A DNA stretch of 22,852 nt from JBCCMB01 sp039026555 (GTDB taxonomy: Bacteria; Pseudomonadota; Alphaproteobacteria; Caulobacterales; Hyphomonadaceae). A program made the position numbers and the translations under genes. Shown here one piece after another: positions 15,229 to 21,959 of this stretch (its first letter is position 1; every line of letters starts with the position of its first letter). The stretch lies in NCBI GenBank assembly GCA_039026555.1, contig JBCCMB010000035.1, positions 1 through 22,852 on the forward strand, in the 5' to 3' direction. The notes below the pieces were generated by a model. The model was not told the DNA's origin, searched no databases, and saw only the letters and a list, made by a program, of their open reading frames with translations.

Positions 15229-15258
15229 CTTCTTTGATCAGTTTAGAGACCTCGCAAC

Positions 15259-15669
15259 TTATTCGGTCGTCACGTCTTCAACAACGCCTTCAACAGCGTC
15301 GACTGCGTCAGACGCCATATCGCCGGCCTCGTCAGCTACGCCGTCAACAGCGTCGCCGGCTGCGTCTACCACATCGCCGGCCACATCTTCGGCTGCATCC
15401 GCCGCGTCTCCAGCCGCCTCAACGGTTGCATCCGTCGCATCGCCCGCAGCCTCGGCTGCGTCGTCAGCGGCGTCACCGGTCGCTTCTGCAGCGTCGTCAG
15501 CGGCTTCGACCGTCGCGTCCACAGCGTCGTCCGCGGCTTCAACCACCGCATCTGTCGCTTCCGTCGCAGCATCGCCGGCGGACGTGGCCGTATCTTCAGC
15601 TTGCTCACAGCCCGCCAAGCCTAAAACGGCGACGGCGGCGGCAAGCGCGAGTTTCTCTTTGATCGTCAT
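15259..15669 (-). CDS. Ala/Asp/Glu-rich repeat lipoprotein, no basic residues in the mature part
   Basis: A 136-residue lipoprotein: signal MTIKEKLALAAAVAVLGLAGC with Cys21 in a canonical LAGC lipobox. The start at ATG 15669 has GAGGGGG just upstream. The mature chain is built almost only of Ala, Asp, Glu, Val, Thr and Gly, in degenerate repeats such as EAADDAVDATVEAADDAAEA. There is no Lys, Arg, His, Pro or aromatic residue after Lys6. The spacing suits a long, very acidic amphipathic helix, similar in style to LEA or apolipoprotein repeats. The function is unknown; a periplasmic spacer, cation-binding or desiccation/osmotic role is speculation. Confidence 0.8.
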   Translation of the reverse strand: MTIKEKLALAAAVAVLGLAGCEQAEDTATSAGDAATEATDAVVEAADDAVDATVEAADDAAEATGDAADDAAEAAGDATDATVEAAGDAADAAEDVAGDVVDAAGDAVDGVADEAGDMASDAVDAVEGVVEDVTTE

Positions 15670-15933
15670 TAGGACCCCCTCGGACCTGAAATTCACACAC
15701 GGGCCGTCCGCCGAACTGCGGAGGCCTGAAGAGGCAGTACAGGCAAGCATGCGGAAAAAAATCAACCCTTGGTCGGATTTAGCGACGTTGCGTCATCGGC
15801 CCGCGACGAAACTAAGCGCGGTCCGGCCATGCCTGAACGCAAAACACGCATGTTCCGCACATGGCGCGCGTCACCGACAGGGCCAGCCCGCCAGAGCGGA
15901 TATTTTTCCTATATTAAATAAGGCGTTAGGACT
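15670..15933. other. Non-coding gap between the acidic lipoprotein and thyA
   Basis: No convincing gene in this stretch. An AT-rich island at about 15900-15920 contains TATATT (15910-15915), which could be a -10 box for a plus-strand transcript running towards the small frame at 15934. The lipoprotein ribosome site is at its left edge. The rest shows no structure that I recognise. Confidence 0.5.
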
Positions 15934-16002
15934 ATGAAAAGCAGCAGACCGAACGCGCGCAGAGCAAGCTTGCCCATCCGCCTCAGAGAGAAGGCCGACT
16001 AA
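15934..16002 (+). CDS. Candidate 22-residue basic small ORF, unproven
   Basis: ATG to TAA gives MKSSRPNARRASLPIRLREK followed by AD: 22 residues with seven Arg/Lys. A TATATT -10-like box lies 19-24 bp upstream, and TTAGGACT sits just before the ATG as a modest ribosome site. Its stop overlaps the end of thyA on the opposite strand (shared CTAA). It could equally be chance. Confidence 0.22.
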   Translation: MKSSRPNARRASLPIRLREKAD

Positions 16003-16793
16003 ACCGCGACCTCCGCTTTTATGTGCGGATGCGGGTCGTAATCTTTCAGGGTGAAATCTTCGTAAGTCCAGCTAAACAAGTCCGTCTTGTCTGGATTCAG
16101 CAACATTTGAGGCCGCGGACGCGGATCTCGCATCAATTGAAGCTTAGCTTGCTCCACATGATTCGCGTACAAATGCGCATCGCCCATTGTGTGGACAAAC
16201 ACGCCGGGCTGCAGACCGGTCGCGCGGGCCATCATCATCGTCAGCAAAGCGTAGGAGGCGATGTTAAAGGGCACGCCCAAAAACACGTCGGCCGACCGCT
16301 GATAGAGCTGGCAATTCAATCGGCCATCCATCACTTGAAACTGAAACAAGCAATGGCAGGGCGGCAGCGCCATATCCTCAATGTCCGCCGGGTTCCACGC
16401 CGAAACGATCAGGCGGCGTGAATTGGGATTGGTTTTGATCTCGTTGAGCACCCATTGGATCTGGTCAATCACGCGTCCATCCGGCGCCGCCCACGAGCGC
16501 CATTGGCGACCATAGACGGGCCCCAAATCACCGGTCTCGTCCGCCCATTCATCCCAAATGCTGACGCCGTTTTCCTTAAGCCAGGCGATGTTGGTATCGC
16601 CGCGCAAGAACCACAAAAGCTCGACAATGATCGAGCGCAGATGCAATTTTTTTGTCGTCAGCAGCGGAAAACCGTCGGCGAGATCAAAGCGCATTTGCCG
16701 GCCGAACACGCCCCGCGTGCCCACGCCGGTGCGATCGTCTCGATCAACGCCGTTTTCGAGTATGTCTTCTAAAAGGCTGAGATATTGGCGCAT
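15999..16793 (-). CDS. thyA: Thymidylate synthase
   Basis: Methylates dUMP to dTMP using 5,10-methylene-THF, producing dihydrofolate for FolA. From ATG 16793 it has 264 residues, the same length as E. coli ThyA, and the catalytic Cys falls at residue 146 (LPPCHCLFQFQV). Other landmarks: DDRTGVGTRGVFGRQMRFDL (dUMP-binding Arg), LWFLRGDTNIAWL, WDEWADETGDLGPVYGRQWR, QRSADVFLGVPFNIASY (RxxxD...N) and HLYANHVEQ. The frame is open 24 codons further upstream, but those residues do not match the family. It is divergent from the VOC gene. Confidence 0.97.
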   Translation of the reverse strand: MRQYLSLLEDILENGVDRDDRTGVGTRGVFGRQMRFDLADGFPLLTTKKLHLRSIIVELLWFLRGDTNIAWLKENGVSIWDEWADETGDLGPVYGRQWRSWAAPDGRVIDQIQWVLNEIKTNPNSRRLIVSAWNPADIEDMALPPCHCLFQFQVMDGRLNCQLYQRSADVFLGVPFNIASYALLTMMMARATGLQPGVFVHTMGDAHLYANHVEQAKLQLMRDPRPRPQMLLNPDKTDLFSWTYEDFTLKDYDPHPHIKAEVAV

Positions 16794-16941
16794 GCGGAAC
16801 TCAATCGAGGTGTTGTTGGATTTAGCGCGATTCGAAGCGAAGTGTGTCTTAGCACAGGGTCGCAATACGCGGGACCAGGTTCGGCGCCGCCGCCTCTATG
16901 TTTCGTTGAGCGGTGGAAAATTTCGATTGCGTCACACAAAT

Positions 16942-16956
16942 GTTCACTTTATGTTC
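16942..16956 (+). promoter_or_regulatory. LexA (SOS) box over the VOC gene promoter
   Basis: GTTC-ACTTTAT-GTTC matches exactly the alphaproteobacterial LexA operator GTTC-N7-GTTC. It lies 31 bp before the VOC start and overlaps a -10-like TATGTT (16950-16955) that is 17 bp from a -35-like TTGCGT (16927-16932). LexA bound here would block the polymerase, so DNA damage should induce the gene. Confidence 0.7.
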
Positions 16957-16987
16957 AATTTCGCCACTAAACCAATGGGAGGCTGAT

Positions 16988-17362
16988 ATGATCGGCTATG
17001 TGACGCTTGGAACAGATGATTTGGCGCGCGGCGCGCCTTTGTATGACGCCATCGCTGAGGAGCTTAAGGGAAAGCGCATGATGGAGTTCGACACCTTCAT
17101 TGCGTGGACCGGCGCGAATAATGAACCTGGCGTGGCCTTGACCAAACCGTTTAATCAGGAAGCCGCCAGTATCGGAAATGGCGTCATGGTGGCGTTTCAA
17201 GCCAGTTCGCCGGAGCAGGTGGATCGGATCTACCAGATCGCAATGGATCACGGCGCAGCCGATGAGGGCCCGCCCGGACCGCGCGGCGAGGGTTTTTACG
17301 CCGGCTATTTTCGCGATCTGGACGGCAATAAGTTGAATGCGTTTTGCATGACGGCGGCCTAA
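16988..17362 (+). CDS. VOC-family (glyoxalase/bleomycin-resistance-like) protein
   Basis: A 124-residue single-domain vicinal-oxygen-chelate fold protein, which normally dimerises to build its active site. Landmarks: MIGYVTLGTDDLARGAPLYD (first beta-alpha motif), the middle strand GVMVAFQASSPEQVDRIYQI, and the C-terminal signature GFYAGYFRDLDGNKLNAF. The start ATG (16988) has GGGAGG 5 nt upstream; an open extension to 16913 would run over the promoter and LexA box. The substrate is unknown. The SOS-type operator in front suggests a DNA-damage-linked role, such as detoxifying a reactive compound. Confidence 0.85.
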   Translation: MIGYVTLGTDDLARGAPLYDAIAEELKGKRMMEFDTFIAWTGANNEPGVALTKPFNQEAASIGNGVMVAFQASSPEQVDRIYQIAMDHGAADEGPPGPRGEGFYAGYFRDLDGNKLNAFCMTAA

Positions 17363-17397
17363 TTGCGCGCAAGGTTTATGTCGGCGCGCGTCGGTTT

Positions 17398-17412
17398 GTT
17401 CTTCCGTCGTTC
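17398..17412 (+). promoter_or_regulatory. LexA (SOS)-type box upstream of ssrA
   Basis: GTTC-TTCCGTC-GTTC is an exact GTTC-N7-GTTC direct repeat, flanked by TT before and AT after. It ends 12 bp before the ssrA -10 box (TATATT, 17425-17430), so it covers the position of the -35 element. A by-eye scan found only this copy and the one at 16942 in the window. Confidence 0.55.
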
Positions 17413-17415
17413 ATA

Positions 17416-17439
17416 AACGCCCCCTATATTAGGGGCGTT
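17416..17439. promoter_or_regulatory. ssrA -10 box inside a perfect 8+8 bp inverted repeat
   Basis: AACGCCCC (17416-17423) and GGGGCGTT (17432-17439) are exact reverse complements around CTATATTA, which contains the -10-like TATATT (17425-17430). It may be an operator for a dimeric regulator. Alternatively it is a hairpin ending VOC transcription, although no T-run follows (CTTCGG). Confidence 0.55.
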
Positions 17440-17774
17440 CTTCGGAACTATGGCGATAAACCGTCACGTAATAAGCGGCTCGGACCCGGGGGCGGTACCC
17501 GGCGGCTCCACCAGACCTCAAGCCGGATCGTTGGCCGGCGAGTTTGAGAAAACAGGTTGGCTGAGGGGCCGAAATAGGCTCGACGGACGTGTAAAGGTGA
17601 TGACTTCGCTCGAATGGGCCCCGTTAGAAGCCCGTTTCAAATTAGTTGCCAACGACAACTATGCTGAAGGTGAACTCCTCGCTGCGTAATGCAGTGCGGC
17701 GTAAACCGCTTTAAGTCCTAGGGCCTTAGCTTCCCTAGGCGGGGCTCGAGGGCGCCTGGCAACAGAAGCCCTCA
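17437..17774 (+). ncRNA. ssrA: tmRNA, circularly permuted two-piece form
   Basis: Rescues stalled ribosomes and tags the unfinished protein for proteolysis. The tRNA 3' half comes first: T-stem CCGGG (17486-17490) with 7-nt loop GGCGGTA and CCCGG (17498-17502), then acceptor strand CGGCTCC (17503-17509), A, and encoded CCA (17511-17513). A 51-nt spacer to be removed follows. The coding piece starts at GGGGCCG (17565-17571), which pairs with the acceptor strand (one G-U), and GAAATAGGCTCGACGG follows. ACGTG/CACGT pairing between the pieces supports helix P2. The tag frame runs from GCC 17648 to TAA 17689. Downstream are GCGG/CCGC (17696-17709) and CCTAGGG/CCCTAGG (17717-17739) stems. Outer ends are estimates. 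Confidence 0.93.
17648..17689 (+). other. tmRNA tag-peptide reading frame
   Basis: The resume codon GCC is followed by AAC GAC AAC, and the frame reads ANDNYAEGELLAA then TAA; with the tmRNA-borne alanine the tag is AANDNYAEGELLAA. The ANDN opening and the hydrophobic LLAA end are the usual adaptor and ClpXP recognition parts. Confidence 0.9.
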
Positions 17775-17914
17775 CTTCACAAATCGCTTGAGAAGCGCAA
17801 ACGCCTCGGCAGACTGCAAATCCTCAGCGCGGCCGATCCGATGCGGCTTAAGTCATCTATGAGACGACGCCCAAAACCTTCATCGAATCGCCGTATTTTC
17901 CGTGCAGTGGAGAT

Positions 17915-17927
17915 GTTACAATATAAC
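17915..17927. promoter_or_regulatory. Zur-box-like palindrome before the DUF2796-ABC genes
   Basis: GTTACA-A-TATAAC is a 13-bp near-palindrome (one mismatched pair) resembling the core of proteobacterial Zur operators, GTTATA-N-TATAAC. It ends 27 bp before the DUF2796 start and overlaps the likely promoter. It points to repression when zinc is plentiful. Confidence 0.6.
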
Positions 17928-17954
17928 TGAACTGAGCAGTTTTCGGAGACGTAC

Positions 17955-18665
17955 ATGCCTCGTTTGATCGCCGCATCCGCCATCGCACTCGTCCTTGCCG
18001 CGCCAACATTTGCTGAAGACGCGAGCGCCGGCCTCGACGCGCATGTTCACGGCGAAGCGCAACTCGCCGCCGCTCTAGACGGACAAACGCTGACGGTCGA
18101 GTTCAAAAGCCCGCTCTATAATTTGACGGGCTTCGAGCACGCGCCGAAAACGTCGATGGAAAGGACGTCGATCGACAATGTGCTGCGCACGTTCAACCAC
18201 AACGTCGTCGTCCAGGCCAACCGCCGCGCCGAGTGTGAAAAAACGTCGACCGATGTCGACATTTCGGGGCGCGTCGCCGAATACGCGGCCGCATGGGCCG
18301 AAGGTTGGCGATCTGACACGATACCGACAGAAGATGATGGTCACGCGCATGAGGCCGATCACGACGACCATCATGAGCACGACCATGAACAAGAACACGC
18401 TCACCATGATCATGATGACCATCACGACCACGCCGAACATGACCATGGCGAACATGACCATAGCGATCATAAGAGCGGGCACACCGACCTTATGGCGACT
18501 TATGTCTTCGAATGCGCCGAGCCTGACCAACTGACCGATCTGAACATCGCCGGCATAATGGGGTTGTATAACCGCCTCGAAACCGTGAATGCAGTCTTTA
18601 TCAGCGACGATAATCAATTGGCGCAGACGCTGAACAAGCGGCGGGCGATGCTAGACATCGAATAA
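17955..18665 (+). CDS. DUF2796 His-rich periplasmic protein (ZrgA-like), probable zinc binder
   Basis: A 236-residue exported protein. Signal peptide MPRLIAASAIALVLAAPTFA, cut at about residue 20. The DUF2796 opening DAHVHGEAQLAAALDGQTLT (about 28-47) and NLTGFEHAPKT are clear. A disordered metal-binding loop at 130-176 holds 20 His in 47 residues, mixed with Asp/Glu, and a Cys pair (RRAECEKT, VFECAEP) flanks it. Zinc binding is inferred from the loop, from the family (ZrgA of Vibrio, zinc-starvation genes of Pseudomonas) and from the Zur-like box upstream. It heads an apparent operon with the ATPase (57 bp downstream) and the permease. The ATG has GGAG about 8 nt upstream. Confidence 0.85.
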   Translation: MPRLIAASAIALVLAAPTFAEDASAGLDAHVHGEAQLAAALDGQTLTVEFKSPLYNLTGFEHAPKTSMERTSIDNVLRTFNHNVVVQANRRAECEKTSTDVDISGRVAEYAAAWAEGWRSDTIPTEDDGHAHEADHDDHHEHDHEQEHAHHDHDDHHDHAEHDHGEHDHSDHKSGHTDLMATYVFECAEPDQLTDLNIAGIMGLYNRLETVNAVFISDDNQLAQTLNKRRAMLDIE

Positions 18666-18722
18666 TCGTCTATACGCGTCTCAATCGTTCCGTTTTCTAG
18701 TGCGAAGGCGCTTCGGACAATC

Positions 18723-19451
18723 GTGACTTCACAAGACAACTCCTACCCATCGCTTGTAAGCCTAAGCGATATTCGGTTCTCCTGGCCACGAGGCCCCCTC
18801 GTCCTGGACTTGAAAAATCTCGAACTTATACAGGGTGAAAGGGTTTTTATGCGCGGGCCGAGCGGCAGCGGGAAGAGCACGCTGCTGGGCCTCATCGCGG
18901 GCGTTTTGACGCCCGACGAAGGCGAGGTCCGGGTGCTCGGAGAGACGCTGTCGGGCATGTCGGGCGCAAGGCGCGACGCGATACGGGCGGCGCATATCGG
19001 CGTCATCTTTCAGCTCTTCAACCTGCTGCCCTATCTATCGCTCATCGAAAACGTCGCCCTGCCCTGCCGCTTCTCAAGCATGCGCCGCGAACGGGCGCTG
19101 GCGGCAAGCGGCTCCATCGAAGATGAAGCACGGCGCCTTCTCGCGCGGCTGGGGCTGGACGGCTCGGACATCCTAAAAAAACCCGTGCGGGAATTAAGCG
19201 TCGGCCAGCAACAACGCGTCGCCGCCGCCCGGGCGCTCATCGGCGGCCCGGAGCTGATCATCGCCGACGAGCCGACATCTGCGCTCGACGACAACATGCG
19301 CGACCGCTTCATCGCGCTTCTCGCCGAGGAGGCCGAAGCGCGGGGGTCGACGCTCTTGTTCGTCAGCCATGACGCAGCGCTCGCAAAACGCTTCACCCGG
19401 CAGATCGATCTCGCCGAGATCAATCGCGTCCAACTGCCGGAGCTGATGTGA
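18723..19451 (+). CDS. ABC transporter ATP-binding protein (LolD/MacB type)
   Basis: A 242-residue cytoplasmic ATPase subunit. Walker A GPSGSGKST (45-53), Q-loop IFQLFNLLPYLSLIENV (about 95-111), signature LSVGQQQRVA (158-167), Walker B LIIADEP (178-184) with D-loop SALDD, and the switch His in FVSHD. Closest in style to LolD/MacB/FtsE ATPases that work with FtsX-fold permeases, rather than to ZnuC-like metal importers. The start is GTG at 18723 with a poor ribosome site; no better start was seen. The permease starts 4 bp after its stop, so the two should form one transporter. Confidence 0.9.
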   Translation: MTSQDNSYPSLVSLSDIRFSWPRGPLVLDLKNLELIQGERVFMRGPSGSGKSTLLGLIAGVLTPDEGEVRVLGETLSGMSGARRDAIRAAHIGVIFQLFNLLPYLSLIENVALPCRFSSMRRERALAASGSIEDEARRLLARLGLDGSDILKKPVRELSVGQQQRVAAARALIGGPELIIADEPTSALDDNMRDRFIALLAEEAEARGSTLLFVSHDAALAKRFTRQIDLAEINRVQLPELM

Positions 19452-19455
19452 CGCC

Positions 19456-20718
19456 ATGCAGATTGTTCGTCTCGCCCTGGCCAGCCTCTTTAATCGACGA
19501 TTCACCGCGGGGCTGACGATTTTGTCCGTCGCTCTATCAGTCATGCTGTTTGTCGGCGTTGAAAAAGTCCGCCAAGGCGCGCGCGACAGTTTCGAACGTA
19601 CGATTTCAGGAACCGACCTCATTGTCGGCGCGCGCTCCAGCGCCATCAATCTGGTGCTTTATTCCGTCTTCCGCATTGGCGACGCGACGAACAACATCAC
19701 CTGGGATAGCTATCAAAGGGTCGCCGAGCGCGACGACGTCGCCTGGACCGTGCCTCTATCGCTCGGCGACAGTCATCGCGGCTTCCGCGTCGTCGGCACG
19801 ACCACAGAGTTTTTCGAGCGATACCAATACGCCGGCGACCAGACGCTCGCCTTCGCGGACGGCGTCGTCTTCAGCGACCTCTTCGACGCCGTAATCGGCG
19901 CAGATGTGGCCCGCGAGCTCGGCTATTCCGTCGACGATCCAATCATCGTCTCGCACGGCCTCGGCGATGTAAGCTTCACCGAACATGACGACAAACCCTT
20001 CCGTATCTCGGGCGTCCTCGCCCAGACTGGAACGCCGGTCGATCGATCCGTGCACGTTTCTCTCGAAGCGATCGAAGCGATACATCTCGGTTGGCAGTCC
20101 GGCGTCCAAACGCCCATGTCGCGTATGATCACGCCGGATCAAGCGCGACAGCTCAACCTTCGACCGAACGAGATCACCGCTTTCCTCGTCGGCATGAAGT
20201 CGCGCGTGCGTACGCTGCAAGCGCAACGCGACATCAACACCTATCGCGGCGAGCCGCTGCAGGCCGTCATTCCCGGCGTCGCGCTCAGCCAGCTTTGGCA
20301 GGTCGTCGGCGTCGCCGAACGCGCCTTGATCGCCGTCTCGCTGTTCGTGGTGATCGCCGGCCTGGTGAGCGTTCTGATCAGCATTTTGACCAGCCTCAAT
20401 GAACGGCGTCGCGAAATGGCGATTTTGCGCTCGGTCGGCGCCGGCCCACGCGATGTCTTCTGGCTATTGGTCAGCGAGGCTGTTTTGCTAGCAGTGTTGG
20501 GAAGCCTGCTTGGGCTTGGCCTGCTCTACGCAGGATTGGGCGTCGCGGCGCCTTGGATCAATGAACGCTATGGCGTCGCGCTGACGGGCTTAGGGCCAGG
20601 TCTGTTCGATCTCTATATGGTGTTGGGCGTCGCGGGCGCAGCGTTTTTGCTCGGCGCGTTTCCAGCATGGCGCGCGTTTCGGCAATCTCTGGCGGACGGT
20701 TTGTCCATCAAGCTCTAG
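19456..20718 (+). CDS. ABC transporter permease, FtsX/MacB fold
   Basis: A 420-residue inner-membrane subunit: an N-terminal span (about 12-30, FTAGLTILSVALSVMLFVGV), a large periplasmic MacB-like domain (about 40-280), then the FtsX domain with three spans (about 287-312, 335-365, 385-405). SILTSLNERRREMAILRSVG (about 308-327) is the typical cytoplasmic loop contacting the ATPase. Such permeases move lipids or lipoproteins, or transmit force, rather than forming metal channels. In the Zur-linked Pseudomonas set (PA4063-PA4066, from memory) a similar permease accompanies a DUF2796-type protein. Its stop shares a CTAG palindrome with the stop of the convergent cca gene. Confidence 0.9.
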   Translation: MQIVRLALASLFNRRFTAGLTILSVALSVMLFVGVEKVRQGARDSFERTISGTDLIVGARSSAINLVLYSVFRIGDATNNITWDSYQRVAERDDVAWTVPLSLGDSHRGFRVVGTTTEFFERYQYAGDQTLAFADGVVFSDLFDAVIGADVARELGYSVDDPIIVSHGLGDVSFTEHDDKPFRISGVLAQTGTPVDRSVHVSLEAIEAIHLGWQSGVQTPMSRMITPDQARQLNLRPNEITAFLVGMKSRVRTLQAQRDINTYRGEPLQAVIPGVALSQLWQVVGVAERALIAVSLFVVIAGLVSVLISILTSLNERRREMAILRSVGAGPRDVFWLLVSEAVLLAVLGSLLGLGLLYAGLGVAAPWINERYGVALTGLGPGLFDLYMVLGVAGAAFLLGAFPAWRAFRQSLADGLSIKL

Positions 20719-21959
20719 TCTAAAGCCTGGGCGACGGCGTTTAAGCGCTCGAGAATCGCGTCCTTGTCGTCGACAAAATCTGCATCAATCCACCAGTCTT
20801 CCACCGCGCGGATCACCTCGCCCACCTTGGGCCCGGCAGGCACGCCGGCGGCCAACACATCTTCACCCGACAAAGGCAATTCCGGGCGTTCCCAATCGTC
20901 CGCCATCGCCAACAAAGCGCGCCATTGATCAGATGTCTCGTCTCGCCCGTCATTCGCCCAGGCCAGTCGCACACGGTCACGATAGGCGTGCGCGCCCATA
21001 GCATAGAGCGCCCCTCGAACTTCGCGCGCCGACATAAAGGATTTGAGCTGCGTTTGATCGGCCGCGGCCGCGACCAGGCGCGCGCGTTCGGAGTTTGATA
21101 ATTTCAGACGGCGCGCGACCTGGTCCATCAAATCAGGATCTTTTGAGAACAAAGCCAAAAAGCGCACGATCGGATCGAGTTGGAAGTCTTGTTCCATCTC
21201 GATCGCCACCCACTGGTCGAGCAAATCCAGGCCATGCGCTTCGGGAACGATTTCGCCCAACACGCCGCTTTGCGCCATCGCTTTGAGCGCATCACGCGGG
21301 TCTTCCGCGCTAAGGAGCTTTTTGAGCTCCACCCAGATCCGTTCAACTGAGACGCCCACCAGGCCATCCTTGAGCTTGGCGCATGCCGCCAAGCCCTCAG
21401 CATTGAGGGATTTACGACCATACCAAGCGTTGAATCGGAAAAACCGCAAAATGCGCAGATAATCTTCGCGGATACGCGTCTCAGGATCGCCGATAAACAC
21501 GATACGGCGATCGTTCAGGTCCTGGATGCCAGATCCCGTAGGGTCATGAAGCGTTCCATCCAGATCGGCATAGAGCGCGTTTAGGCGGAAATCGCGGCGT
21601 TCGGCGTCTTCCACCCAATCATCCGTATATGCGACCACCGCCCGACGACCGTCAGTTTCCACGTCGCGGCGCAACGTTGTGATCTCAAATGGATCGCCAT
21701 TGGCGACCGCTGTCACCGTGCCATGGTCTATGCCGGTTGGATGAACGGCGATCCCGGATCGTTTCAGCACGGCGGTCACATCGTCGGGCGGCAATTGGGT
21801 GGCGATATCGATATCGCTTACCGACACGCCCAACAGCGCATTGCGGACGCAGCCGCCGACAAAACGCGCACAGCCGGGCCGCGCCTCGTCCAATACTTTC
21901 ATAACGCGCTGGGTGGAGGGGCGCGCCATCCAGGGCTGAATGGGCATTGTCTCCGACAT
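20715..21959 (-). CDS. cca: CCA-adding tRNA nucleotidyltransferase (class II, poly(A)-polymerase-like)
   Basis: Builds or repairs the 3' CCA end of tRNAs; cytoplasmic. 414 residues: class II head with RFVGGCVRNALLG (32-44) and the metal-binding pair D49/D51 (SDIDIATQ), the conserved HGTVTAV and EITTLRRDVETDGR segments, the motif DWVEDAERRDFRLNALYADL (about 115-134), then GDPETRIREDYLRILRFFRF (about 156-175), and a helical body and tail to the C-terminus. CCA or poly(A) specificity cannot be separated by eye. The start ATG overlaps the stop of the DUF6111 gene by one base, so translation is coupled. It converges with the permease gene. Confidence 0.94.
   Translation of the reverse strand: MSETMPIQPWMARPSTQRVMKVLDEARPGCARFVGGCVRNALLGVSVSDIDIATQLPPDDVTAVLKRSGIAVHPTGIDHGTVTAVANGDPFEITTLRRDVETDGRRAVVAYTDDWVEDAERRDFRLNALYADLDGTLHDPTGSGIQDLNDRRIVFIGDPETRIREDYLRILRFFRFNAWYGRKSLNAEGLAACAKLKDGLVGVSVERIWVELKKLLSAEDPRDALKAMAQSGVLGEIVPEAHGLDLLDQWVAIEMEQDFQLDPIVRFLALFSKDPDLMDQVARRLKLSNSERARLVAAAADQTQLKSFMSAREVRGALYAMGAHAYRDRVRLAWANDGRDETSDQWRALLAMADDWERPELPLSGEDVLAAGVPAGPKVGEVIRAVEDWWIDADFVDDKDAILERLNAVAQALD

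Noticed and set aside
16913..16987. 25-residue extension of the VOC protein
   Set aside because: It runs across the LexA box and promoter, and the ATG at 16988 has a strong GGGAGG site.
17450..17689. Open frame of 79 codons
   Set aside because: It lies entirely in the permuted tmRNA gene and its last 13 sense codons are the tag frame; it is not a separate protein.
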